A stretch of 64,000 bases of DNA from positions 1 through 64,000 of the forward strand of contig JAVYIG010002122.1 of NCBI GenBank assembly GCA_035222895.1, given 5' to 3'. This stretch comes from Strongylocentrotus droebachiensis (lineage: Eukaryota > Echinodermata > Echinoidea > Camarodonta > Strongylocentrotidae). A model generated the notes under the pieces. That model had not been told where the DNA came from. It was given only the letters and a program-made list of their open reading frames with translations, and searched no databases. Of this stretch, positions 11,066 through 23,800 are shown piece after piece. The translations under genes were made by a program, and so were the position numbers. The first letter of the stretch is position 1, and every line of letters begins with the position of its first letter.

Positions 11066-11870
11066 AGCTGTGAATCCGTGATATTTAGGTGTGAACAATA
11101 AGTAAATATTAGGTGTCTTAAAACACCTATTTAAATGGTAGTCAAAGTTGCCAGCAGTTCAGCGGTGATGATCTCGTGACTCAAACGGATTATTAATCTG
11201 AGCTGAGCATCCGTGATTTTTAGGTGTGAAAATTTAGTAATTATTAGGTGTCTTAAAACACCATTTTAAATGGTTTCAAAGTTACCATTAACTTTCTTGG
11301 TTATGATCACGTGGCTCAAGCTGATTACTAATATAAGCTGTGAATCCGTGATTTTTAGGTGTGAAAAATTAGTAATTATTAGGTGTCTTAAAACACCTTT
11401 TTAAATGGTTTCAAAGTTACCATAACTTTCTTGGTAATGATCACGTGGCTCAAGCTGATTACTAATCTAAGCTGTGAATCCGTGATATTTAGGTGTGAAC
11501 AATTAGTAAATATTAGGTGTCTTAAAACACCTATTTAAATGGTAATCAAAGTTGCCAGCAGTTCCGCGGTGATGATCTCATGACTCAAACGGATTATTAA
11601 TCTAAGCTGAGCATCCGTGATTTTTAGGTTTGAAAAATTAGTCATTATTAGGTGTCTTAAAACACCTATTTAAATGGTATTCAAAGTTGCCAGCAGTTTC
11701 GCGGTGATGATCTCGTGACTCAAACGGATTATTAATATAAGCTGGGCATTCCGTGATTTCCAGGTGTGAAAGACGAGTTATTCTTGGGTGTCTTGAGGGT
11801 TTCACATTTACCATATAAGTTCCGTGGTGATAATCCCCTGACTGTTGGCATATTTCTATTTTCACCAGTT
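11066..11870. repeat. 134-bp minisatellite, six units
   Basis: Units start near 11068, 11200, 11335, 11468, 11603 and 11738 (132-135 bp apart). Each carries the inverted repeat AGGTGTCTTAAAACACCT. Two unit types alternate unevenly: type A has GTTGCCAGCAGTT...ACTCAAACGG, type B has GTTACCATAACTTTCTTGG...GGCTCAAGCTG; the order is A B B A A A-like. The last unit is degenerate. Confidence 0.9.
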
Positions 11871-11990
11871 GATAACTGACTGTTGGCATATATTCATTGC
11901 ACCAGTTGATAACTGGTCTGTGTGCATATTTCTAGTTGCACTAGTTGATGACTGACTGTGGCATAGTTCCAGTTGAACCAGCTGACACCA
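11836..11990. repeat. ~48-bp degenerate tandem repeat
   Basis: Three to four decayed units of the form ACTGTTGGCATATTTC plus CACCAGTTGATAACTG follow directly on the 134-bp array. Scattered ACTGGTT/AACCAGTT motifs continue to about 12470. Confidence 0.6.
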
Positions 11991-12499
11991 TTTCATTTGC
12001 ATATTGAATATGGGGTGCGTGCAGATCTTTTTTTTTAAAACAATTTATCTGAATTTACAGCATATTTCTTAATTACTGGTGATTTAGTTATATGCAATTC
12101 TACAAATATAAATTACCAGTTATTAGGACATTTCGCTACTTGGTATTAATTACATTTCATTAAACATGAATAAGGGAAACATTAACTATGAACTAAAATA
12201 CTTTCAATAAAATACAAGTATATGAAAAAAATTCGATTAAGTAAATTATGTAAGTCTACTTATTACCAATGCCTTTACATTGGAAATACAAACGTACCAG
12301 TATTGAAGTGTTGTTGCTGTTCAACTGGTTGGAAGTTTTACCAAATGGTTCTACTGGCTCAGCTAGCCCAGTTGAATTTTAACTGTCCTGGATCAACTGG
12401 ATCATTTAGCCCATTTCAATTTCCAGGGTTACCAGTTGGCATTAACTGGTTCATCAACTGGACAGTTGCAACTAGCTTTCTCTTCTGGGATGTTTACAC

Positions 12500-13190
12500 C
12501 CCCCCCCCCCCAAACCCCCTCTGATCTCAAACTGCCTCTGGCGCGCCTGGACGTAATTATGGAAGATCCAAAACGCGATGTTCAGAAACGGGATGAGAAA
12601 GTCATTATTTGGGTTCATTTAGTGTGTAACATTTGCGTAATTATTGGGTTGAACGCGGGTTACAGTAACATATTTCCTCTTCGACGTAAATTTCACGTTA
12701 ATGAAGAACATGATTCATTTCAATTTCACGCAGATATTTTGACTAAAACTATCACTAACGCTTCACGTGTTTCTGTGACGCGATAATTTTGTTTATGAAG
12801 ATGTAATTTCATAACCAAACAAACACGGGAGTATTAGGTTAACAAACCATGGTCTCCAAGGCAGGGATAATCACGTTATTATAATGGTGATATTGCAGTG
12901 ACAATTGCGTGATTTAGTGTACGTGTGTTTTAAGTGACCTAGTGCAATAAACGTATTAACACAGTTACGTAAATGTCAGGTGTTTGAAGAACGTAACTCT
13001 CCTCAAGTCGATACCTTGATATTGACGTGATTTTCACGTGATTTTGTTTATTGGGCATGCAGGGTTATCATAGTCAAATAAACATTGAATAAGAGCAAAA
13101 CAGAGTGTATTTCTTGCTTTTAAATCCATACAACTTTGATATCTGCCAGTCTTAATTTATACTAATCGAATACATTCAAAACTTGTAATT
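12500..13190. other. Gene-free stretch
   Basis: No recognisable gene. An open frame at 12436-12786 lacks similarity to anything I recognise and crosses a poly-C run, so it is not called. Confidence 0.4.
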
Positions 13191-13925
13191 TAATAAATAA
13201 AGGGTTAGTGGAGGCAAGGAAAAGCATTTTACAAATTATCCTCACTGCTCTTTTTTGCAACCTATATAGTCTCAACATTGTTTCTTGAGAAGCTGAGGCC
13301 CAGACAATATTGCAATATGTAAGAAAAGGGTAAAAAGAGTGTGTAGTATATAGATAACAAAATATTTCTAGGCAGATAGTTTAGTTTGTTCATTACACCA
13401 ATATCTCGTGAGTGAAATTGTTGTACATATGTAATTCACATGGTCATGCCAACGCAATTCGTCATAAATTTGAATTCCTAGAAACTTTTTGTAAGATACT
13501 ATTGTGATTTCAGAGCTATTTAGATATACCTTATAGTTGGAAAATCAATATTTCTTTTGGTGAAAATCATCATAGGAATTTTGTTTGCATTAAGTAGTAG
13601 CATGTTAAGTTTGAGCCATTGGGCGACATGTTCTAGTTCGTGGTTTAGAGTTTGAATAAGGGTTTCTTCATCTGTGTTTGATAATGAAATCGTAGTGTCA
13701 TCTGCACAGAGGACATAACTGAGTTTGGAACAACATTAATGTATATCATTTATATATATTACAACAAATAAGGGGGGGGGCTAAAATTGACCCTTGCGGA
13801 ATTCCACATAAAATATTTTGCATATCAGATTGGTTTTGATTATAAACAGTGAATTGTTTTCGGTCATCTAAATAGCTCTGAAACCATTTCAAAGGAATAC
13901 CCCTGATGCCTAAACATCACATTAA
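13190..13925 (-). pseudogene. Decayed LINE reverse transcriptase fragment
   Basis: Read on the minus strand from 13919, broken frames give GIPLKWFQSYLDDRKQF, then CGIPQGSILAP and later an LCR.D-like remnant. These are reverse transcriptase motifs typical of CR1/Jockey-type non-LTR elements (the GIPQGSILGPLLF block). Stops and frameshifts are frequent and no endonuclease is visible, so it is a dead 5'-truncated copy. Confidence 0.75.
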
Positions 13926-14639
13926 CATCGTTAACGCAAAGACTTATAAGATAGAAAACAATTATGCAGCTAATAAAGCAAACTTGGTATATAGTCAGAT
14001 GTCTATGTCAACACAATTTAATTAATTGCCCATTGATGGGCTCGTTTCCGTTCTTAACAGTAAAATATGATATCAAATGAAGCATTTATATTAGACATTC
14101 GTCATTAAATGGTGCAGAGCTATATATTGGGACATCCATATTTACATCGAATGCAAGAACATTTATAAGGAGAATTCATCAATGAATAATTGCCGACTCA
14201 TGAACTAAAATGTATTTCAAACAGTTGGATATGATATGGAGCATAGTACCTTTCAGCAGGATTGGTCAGATATGGCGCGTTTTTTAACGTGTAAATGAAT
14301 GGAAACTGCACGCAACGAAGGACTTGCAAATATTCACTGAAATATGTCGTATTAGATACATATAATTGTGTATTACACATATTACACTTTATGTTACATT
14401 ACAAAACCTCATATCTTGTAGAGTCTTGAGTCAAATAAATTGTTAGACTTATATGTATGCTCTCTTGGGTTATTCTGACAGAAAACGTGTCCTGATTATC
14501 TGCACCACAGTTTACAGAAATTCAAGAAAGGGTTAGCTTAAATATGTGCGGCCCTATATGCACTGTCACATCCACTTCACGATGGAAATTCAAAATCATA
14601 ATTTGGTGCTGACTTTTGTAATCTGTACTATTTTATTTT

Positions 14640-17600
14640 TTGTATCAATCAAGTATGAATTATAGGAGAAATAAATGATGGAATTGTGCAGAGCTCTGGA
14701 TGAACATGCGTTGTAATGGGATATGATATAATGGAAACAAAAAGAACAAATGTGCATACAAATCAAATTTCAGTATGATACGATATGAAAAGTACATGCA
14801 ATGGACATTCTGTACCTTTGTGATATGCAGACTTATGCACAAGCATCCGATCTCAGTATCATATCATATGAAATATATACATGTATGCAATTGAAAGCCA
14901 CTATTGATATCATAAACAATATATACATGTATTCATAGGAAATTCACCATTACAATGTGCCGACTTATGTACAAAATCCAATATCAGTATGATATCATAT
15001 GAAATATGTTTGCGATGGACATTCAGAACAATTGTGATATGCAGACTTATGCACACAAATTCAATCTCAGTATGATATTATATGAAATATATATATGCGT
15101 TTAACATTTACCATTTGAATGTGCAGACTTATGTAAAATATCCAATCTCAGTATGATAACATATGAAATATGTATGCAATGGACATTCAGAACCATTGTG
15201 ATATGCAGACTTATGCACAAAAATCCAATCTCGGTATGATATTACATGAAATATGTATGCGTTTAACATTCACCATTTGAATGTGCATACTTATGCACAA
15301 GCAGCCAATCTCAGTACCATATCATATGAAATATATACATTTATGCAATTTAAATCCACAATTGATATTATAAACAATATATAAATGTATTCATAGGAAA
15401 TTCGCCATTACAATGTGCCTACTTATGTACAAAATCCAATCTCAGTATGATTTCATACGAAATATATATGCAATGGACATTCAGTACCGTTGTGATATGC
15501 AGACTTATGTACACAAATCAAATCTCAGTATCAAATCATATAAAATATATATACATGTGTACATTGAACATTCCCCGTTATAATGTGCAGACCTGTGTAC
15601 ACACACAAATCCAATCTCGGTATGATATTACAGAAATACATATGCGTTTAACATTCGCCATTTGAATGTGCAGACTTATGCACAAGCATCCAATATCAGT
15701 ATGATATCATATGAAATATGTATGCGATGGACATTCAGAACCATTGTGATATGCAGACTTATGCACACAAATTCAATCTCGGTATGATATTATATGAAAT
15801 ATATATATATGCGTTTAACATTTACCATTTGAATGTGCAGACTTATGTAAAATATCCAATCTCAGTATGATAACATATGAAATATGTATGCAATGGACAT
15901 TCAGAACCATTGTGATATGCAGACTTATGCACACAAATCCAATCTCGGTATGATATTACATGAAATATGTATGCGTTTAACATTCACCATTTGAATGTGC
16001 ATACTTATGCACAAGCAGCCAATCTCAGTACCATATCATATGAAAAAATATACATGTACGCAATTGAAATCCACAATTGATATCATAAACAATATATACA
16101 TGTATTCATAGGAAATTCGCCATCACAATGTGCCGACTTATGTACAAAATCCAATCTCTGTATAATATCATATAAAATATATATGCAATGGACATTCAGT
16201 ACCGTTGTGATATGCAGACTTATGTACACAAATCAAATCTCAGTATCAAATCATATAAAATATATATACATGTGTACATTGAACATTCCCCGTTATAATG
16301 TGCAGACCTGTGTACACACACAAATCCAATCTCGGTATGATATTACAGAAATACATATGCGTTTAACATTCGCCATTTGAATGTGCAGACTTATGCACAA
16401 GCATCCAATATCAGTATGATATCATATGAAATATGTATGCGATGGACATTCAGAACCATTGTGATATGCAGACTTATGCACACAAATCCAATCTCGGTAT
16501 GATATTACATGAAATATGTATGCGTTTAACATTCACCATTTGAATGTGCATACTTATGCACAAGCAGCCAATCTCAGTACCATATCATATGAAAAAATAT
16601 ACATGTACGCAATTGAAATCCACAATTGATATCATAAACAATATATACATGTATTCATAGGAAATTCGCCATCACAATGTGCCGACTTATGTACAAAATC
16701 CAATCTCTGTATAATATCATATAAAATATATATGCAATGGACATTTAGTACCATTGGGATATGCAGACTTATCATATATATCATATGAAATGTATACATG
16801 TATGCGATTGAAATCTACGATTGATATCGTAAACAATATATACATGTACTCATAGGAAATTCACCATTATAATGTGCAGACTTATGCACCAAAATCCAAT
16901 CTCAGGATAATATCATATAAAATATATACATGTATGGGACTGAATTCGATAATGATAATGTGTAGACTTATGCACAAATCTCCGATCTCAGTATGATATC
17001 ATATACAATATATACATGTATGCAAAGAAAATTCACAATTATATTGTGCAGACTTATGCTTTAAAACAATCTAATATCATTATGATATTACATGAAATTT
17101 ATGTGCAAAGAATATTCACCATTGTATTGCGCAGATTTATGCACTTATACTAGATTTGAACTCAACAGAGAGAGATATACTATAATATGAAATACATATA
17201 CATTGGAAATTAAACATCGTGTACAGACTCATGCACACAAATACAAACATAAGATCGAGATATGAGTTTAAAAGGACTGTTTATACACTGGGCATTCACC
17301 ATTATAATGTGCAGATGTATGCACAGAAACCAATTGCAAAGATATGATATGATATGAAATATTCAAATATTTTACATACACCATCATAATGTCCAGATGT
17401 ATAGACACAAATCCAATATAATCAAGGAGATATAATATCATATTAATTATACATACATCGGGCAGACTTATGCATCAACAAACATATTAAACAGAGATGC
17501 GAATTCGGCAAGCATCATTACAACATGCAGACTTATTCACAGAAATCATTAATAATAGTGTTAAACGATATGATATGAAATCTATATATATATTGGACTT

Positions 17601-18140
17601 TCAGCAATAACATGAGCAGACTTATGCACAAAAGATCAAACGTCAAAAGTGAGTTATGATATTTTACAAAAACATTCAAAATTATGTGCAAACTAATCCC
17701 AAGTCATTGGGGTGTGATATTTAAAATAAACATTGAACATTCGATACTATGTCAAGACGTATGCACACAAATATGATAAACTTAAGATCGAGATATCATA
17801 TTATACGAGATCTAAAAGAACTGAATTGGATATTTCACATGTGCCGACTTATGTACATAATCTATTGACCAAAACAAGATGTATGATATGATATGAACTC
17901 TATATATCATGATTTTCATTTCGCATTAAATGTGCAAACCTATGCAGAAAAATCATTATCAGCAGTGCAAAATACACTATGTAGCATACTCATTAAACAG
18001 TCACTATCATAATCTATAAACTTTACACAAAATAGACATCTTTAAATGTAAAGATCTTACGCACAGAAAAATAAGCTGTAACAGTAAGATGTAATATGAT
18101 ATGAAATATACATTTCTATTATGATGCCAAGACTAATGTG
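14640..18140. repeat. Satellite array, ~82-bp monomer with ~715-bp higher-order repeat
   Basis: The motif GCAGACTTATGCACA recurs about every 80-86 bp, sometimes every 133 bp (14829, 14963, 15043, 15124, 15208, 15286, 15419, 15502 and on to beyond 17900). Monomers also carry ATCCAATCTCAGTATGATATC and ATATGAAATAT. Between ~15000 and ~16790 whole blocks repeat at about 715 bp (for example at 14996, 15710 and 16425) with near identity. Outside that core the monomers are increasingly diverged. Two identical-looking open frames (15468 and 16183) are by-products. Confidence 0.92.
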
Positions 18141-19830
18141 GATGTAATGAGGACACAATTCACCCAGTAGCGCTAATTAAATCGCTACTAAAATTAAACA
18201 AGTTTGATTGGTTTGTAGGTATATTTCACTTGGCTGCTTGGAAAGCAAATGAAACTAAGCAGCCAGTGGACTGACTGCGTTAAGTCCATGCCTACTGAGG
18301 AACTTGGTAACGAGGATTATGGCTTATCAAAAGTTGCAAGCGCCCCGACTTGGTTTCGAATCTTGGATCTCCCGGTAACGAGACCATTGCTGAGCTATTG
18401 CACACTTCATTCATGAAAAATATGGGATTCAACGGGGTTACATTAATGTCATTTCTCTTGTGGTCAAAATTATTTCGCTGTGTTCGTGGTCATTGAAAAT
18501 ATCGATGTTGAACGGTGTCATTTGGGTAAACATGCAATTGGATACTGACAAGCACTAGACTGAACCACCAGTGATCGGCGCGAAATTTTCGCTATTCTCT
18601 TCAAAGTTCTCTATACATGTATTGTATGTGGACGGCAAGAGCGGAAGACGACGTAGCACAAATAATCCTAGAGTGGAAATTTAAACATTGCATTAGTACC
18701 TTTTAAGGTAGGAAAATATTAGAATTACACATACAGCTGTAAAGAAAGATATTCCAGATTATTAGTCAGTTCTAAAGAAAAAGATGTTTAGTTTGATGAC
18801 AAAGATCACATTGCATTTAGATGTAGAGTAAAATATATATATTTTCTATATGCGACTAGGGGTAGGATCAGAGCGTCTACCCAATAGATTGATGATTGTA
18901 ATGTTTTTGATGTATTCAGACAAGGAATTTGAAATAAGTTTATAGTAATAGTATTTTGAGACTGCAAATGAATACACTCCACTAGAGATTTGTTACTTCA
19001 TCTTCTATATCAGAAAAACAAATAAACGCAATAACTAAAATATGGGAAAGTTTGGTACGATACACTGCACGGAAATAGCGAACGGGCCAGGAAATTAAGT
19101 AATGAAATAATATCCCTTTCTATTTCGAAATAGTGATAGTAATATTTATGTTCGTCATGAGAAAATGGGGTGAATCATTTGGTTGAAAGAAAGAGACTAA
19201 GATATAGGGGAAGGGACTGAGAGAGAGAGAGAGAGAGAGGTGGAAGGGGGCATTCATAAAAACGGATGGTTGGGAAATTACATGTACATGCGTTCCCTTT
19301 CAAAATATGTCAATTTTTGATTGTTTTGTTATCATTTGTTTTCATGATAATCGTTTACACCATTATTTTGATTTCGCTAAATTGATTTTAACCTGAACTT
19401 ATTCGCATAAAGACATCCTGTGCCGTGTATGACCTGTGTTTATGATAATTTACTGCGTGTTAGTTTAAATGGTGGTTTATGTGCATGTCATTAAATCCAT
19501 ATGAGATTGATGGGTTTCTTGATTCTAAAACTACAGCTACCACGAATCAATGTTTCTCACCTTTTTAACCACATTAGAATAAATAGAATATATTTGTGAA
19601 TTTCCTCTATTTTGTGCATTTTTAACAAACAGGTAATGTTAGAAACATAAACGTGAACGGACGTTTGCAAATTTCCTTTTGACAAAATCATCAAGCTAAA
19701 GATATGCTGTTAGTACAACGTTGTACATTTGTATCCGAAGTAAATTTGTCATCGTATTCTCTGTGACGAAAATCATCATAGGCACGTTTTGCAATTATTT
19801 TGTAAAGATTTCCCTGAAATATTTAATGAA
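18140..19830. other. Gene-free stretch with a SINE-like head and a GA tract
   Basis: 18330-18410 resembles a reversed tRNA-like SINE head (TGGTTTCGAATC, then CGGTAACGAGACCATTGC). A (GA)n run lies at 19220-19240. The rest shows nothing recognisable. Confidence 0.45.
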
Positions 19831-19837
19831 TGTGCTT

Positions 19838-20045
19838 AGATTAGCAAGTGTGCGCTTGTAAAAATGATGCACTGGCTGGAATGCTCCCCAAGGAGTGGAG
19901 AATGTGCATACATTGTGTGCGGGTAAGCCTGAATCCGAAGACCGGGGTAATAATATGATTGCAGGGCCCTCAGGGAGAACAGTATGAATACTGATGAGGC
20001 TATCCTGGGTAAACAAGACATATTATTATTATTAGTAGTAGTAGT
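19838..20045 (+). mobile_element. SINE fragment (3' body)
   Basis: GCAAGTGTGCGCTTGTAAAA, GCACTGGCTGGAATGCTCCCC and GTGTGCGGGTAAGC match the SINE body at 35565-35650. It ends in (ATT)n and a TAGTAG tract. Confidence 0.7.
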
Positions 20046-20539
20046 ATTATAGTATGGCTTGTCGTACTTAGTAACACAGAATGTATGCCCTTTGAAATCT
20101 GACCATTTGATAACCAGTATTTGTAACAGGTGAATGAAATAATTTGTAACGAGACATTTAAGAAAGATTTATAAATTAAATTTGATAACAGGCCTATTCT
20201 AAAAACACACATAGACAATGTGACTCATATACAAACTAGGCAATTTGAAAAGAATGCTAGTTGTAACTAACTTCGAAAGACATTCGAAATATTGTAGGCT
20301 GCTTCTACTTTTAAACACAAATTATGTTCAAAGGTTTCGGTATGCAAATTTTCACCCAACAGTGGTCATGAGCTGCCAGTTTAAGTGTTGGTATTTGTAT
20401 GAGATTTGCCTTTGCGTATTCTTTTTACGTAAAAGCAGAGGTAAATTAGCATGCATACACTGTAGAACAAAGTTAAACCAAACAAATATCCTAAATTTAA
20501 TTGTATCGAGATTTTCTATTTTTTTAAATCTATACTTAC

Positions 20540-20844
20540 TTGCAAAATCGTCGCTCAGGAGATTGTCTGCCAGACGATGGTGATTACTCGCAATCAGGGC
20601 TTTCTTCAACTCTTCACGTTCCTTAGACTCTGGAGTCCTCTTCCTCCAATCCCGAAGCATACTAAGTGTTCCCATGTATGTGACAGTATGGTACTTTTCG
20701 TTCGTTTGTATGTAACGTGTTATTTCCGCAGGTTCAAAACCCAATTCTTTGCCTAGACTGTCGATGTCAGTATCCTTATCAATCTGCTTAGCTACTTTCT
20801 TGAGAAAGTCGTCAAAATCTTGCTCCCTGGATTCCTTGGTAGGT
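20540..20844 (-). CDS. Death-domain exon
   Basis: 305 nt; acceptor TTACAAATAAAG, donor GTAAGT after GCAA. Encodes a linker end then an approximately 90-residue death domain: FLKKVAKQIDKD, the DSLGKELGFEPAEI helix 1-2 block, MLRDWRKRT (the conserved helix 5 tryptophan) and LKKALIASNHHRLADNL (helix 6). Starts with one nucleotide that completes the codon of the previous linker exon. The exon ends one base into a codon, so a further C-terminal exon is needed; I could not find it. Confidence 0.85.
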
Positions 20845-23800
20845 CTTTATTTGTAAGGAGAAAATATGGAAGTCCCTTTTTCTATATTAATCTCACTTGA
20901 CCGATTTTAAAATGTATAACATATTAAATAATTGGAATTGTAAATTATCAATAGTTCATTTCATTCCTCCCCAGTCCCCAACAACAACAACAAAATCGGA
21001 TATTTCCGAAGCAGAAGCATGGATTATAATTTGTTTAATTTTTTTGTGTTCACTTCTTAAAGATGCAATTGTACAATTGTTTTCTATTTTATGATAATAC
21101 ATGAGGATTGTGTTTCTTCTAAGAAATCTTCTATATGCTTGTAAGTATACAACATGGGAACTATTGGCTTTAAGTCCTCTCCGAAAGACTTGATCATGGA
21201 GATTAATGCCTTACCACATGCCACGAGCGCATTGACTTGGTTTCGAACCCGGAACCTTCCGGTCACGAGGCCACTGCTCTACCACTAAGACATTGCGCCT
21301 CCTCATCTAGCCAGATAACATGATATATATATCTCCCTTTTGGGTAGCGTGGATGACAGGAGTGACCGTATAAAGTATTGAGGACGTTTTTTCTGAAAAT
21401 TCTTTCAATTCTTATTTCCTTTGTTTTCTCATTCTATGAAAGTAAGATAGGGGTATATCCCCCACATAAATTCATCTATACAAATCTGAATATTAGTCAA
21501 AATAGACTTGTATGATGGTATTGTTAAATAACAATAGTGGAACAAAACGCAAATAATCATCACAATTCTCGCTTATATTTGTTGATTTGCTGGCTTGTAC
21601 TAGATTATTATCTAGGAGCGATTTCGGAATATTATTATGTAAGATATGAATTATCCCATCAATGATATTTTTATCGGCATTAGCGATAAGGAAACAAATC
21701 TTACGTGGCTTTAGAAGTAGAAACTTTACTGGCTGATGTTGGTGCACCTTGAGGAGGAATATTGACTTGTGTGGATGCCGACTGTCTAGGGGATGCGGAA
21801 TCTGTTTTTCCTGGTGATGTCTCGGTTATTCCTATTTTAAGAGTGGGACATTGTGTTCACTTTGTACAACTATATATTCATAATGTTGATGGTATTGGTT
21901 GCCTTATCCTGAATTGCAAATTGGGGGAAAACCCAGGTGTAGGGGTCCACCTGTACGCTTCACACCCCATTACAACAGTATACCCAGATGGACCTTGTGG
22001 AAGATTAGCACTGTGCTAAACAAGTTATCCAATAAAGTCTACTACTTCTAATGGAATAACGATTAAATTAGAAAACGAATATTTTGTTTTAATTTATTAA
22101 ATTTGCTGCATCAATTTATGATATTTTGTTTAGTCTGCTAACGATAAACATGCAGTTCGTGTTGGTGAGATAAAGTTTCAATTTGATAAATTGTATCGAT
22201 TAATACTAAGCATATTGTATACATCTCAATTAAACTTCTGTCTTAAAAAATTGAGGGGAGGGAAATTGTAAGAAGAATAAAGAGAGTACAGAGCAAACAG
22301 TAGGCGTGTTTTTATCTTAAAGAGGACATTCACAGTTTTGTTGTAAAGTTCATCTCTGCCCATGAATGACTGACAAAGAAATCAACTTCCTTCACTAATA
22401 CTTGCAGTTGATAGTAAATGGTAATTTCAGTTAGTTTTGATAAAAAGAGACAAATTAGAACAGATATCCAGATTTCAGTTTCCATATCATCCGTCATAGT
22501 CAATAAACAGTTCATATATTCTACTTTAGGAGGGAACCATGACAACGACAAACAATTTTATATTGATCCTGTCGTGTGTCATTGTACTATATGTTTGTGT
22601 GTAAATTGACTGTACACTCAACCAATAATGTGTAATCGTCCATGACCTAGCATCGCTTATCCATCCATGAATGAACCTGAATTAAATTAGCAATTTTTCG
22701 TACCCTCTCTTCAAATTGTTTTCAATCACTAGTCAACGTTAAACACAAAGCCATCCTTACTACAATCAAACAAATATAACATCAATAAAAAAATCACCAA
22801 AAAAGCTGAATTGTTTTAAACTCACCACGAGAACCAATGAAACGTGTTCTGAACTTTATATCCATCGGAAGATTTGATTGTATCACTTTCAGCTTCACCA
22901 GCAGGTCATCTGTTTTCCTTTTAAAATCCAATTCGAAGTAGACAGTATGCTTAGTCTTATCGAGAAATCGTGCAGGAACAATCTGTCAATGGATAAAAGT
23001 AAGCGTTAATACTAACACAATGATTGACAAAAATATTTGCAAATTTATTAAGGGGATTACACATGAATTACATAAGATGACAAGTAAAGATGATATTATT
23101 GATGTGCAAGGCAGTGGAGGATAGGATCATAGATAATCGACAGCTGGAGTTACAGCTATGTGCTCGTCTTTGGAGAAGTTTCGGAGCTGCCACATGAAGC
23201 GTGACAAGTATTGGTCTCTCTTGCAGGTGCTGGAAACAATCAAACAGCTCTCTGTTATATTACGAAGAGACATTTAGATACCCTATTTTAGAGCAGTGCC
23301 TATCTCATATTCGCTAGTTATATAGATTTATGATTGTTCGAAATGTAACATCACCTGGGAAATGTTTAATTTGTAGCTTCGTATATTATGTTATTTTTGT
23401 ACGCCTAAGCATGACAAAATATCTATAATAACGGTAAGGAGGGGGGTTAAGATACCTGTCTCGTCCTGAATCTATGCCGCTTCATTTTGAAATTGCAGTG
23501 GCATTTTATAGGGTGGGGGTAGACCATTGTACACATCTCAATGTACATGTGTGATTATATTTCTCTTGTCATACATGCTTGTACAGCGCATAGAGAAACT
23601 TCGTTTATTATGCGCTCTTTAAATATTGTACTATTATTATTATCCAAAACACCTTTTTGAAATATCTTTAAATTTTGTTATTGCTAATTACACCACTGGA
23701 AAACCCCATAAAAGCTGTCGTTGTTTGCTCATACCGATTTTTGGTAACTAGTGCGCACTCGCGACTTGTCGCTACTATGGGTATGATTGCACAGAAGCGA

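Noticed and set aside
15447..16380. Two identical-looking 65-72 codon frames starting MQWTFSTVV
   Set aside because: They recur because of the ~715-bp satellite higher-order repeat and have no support as genes.
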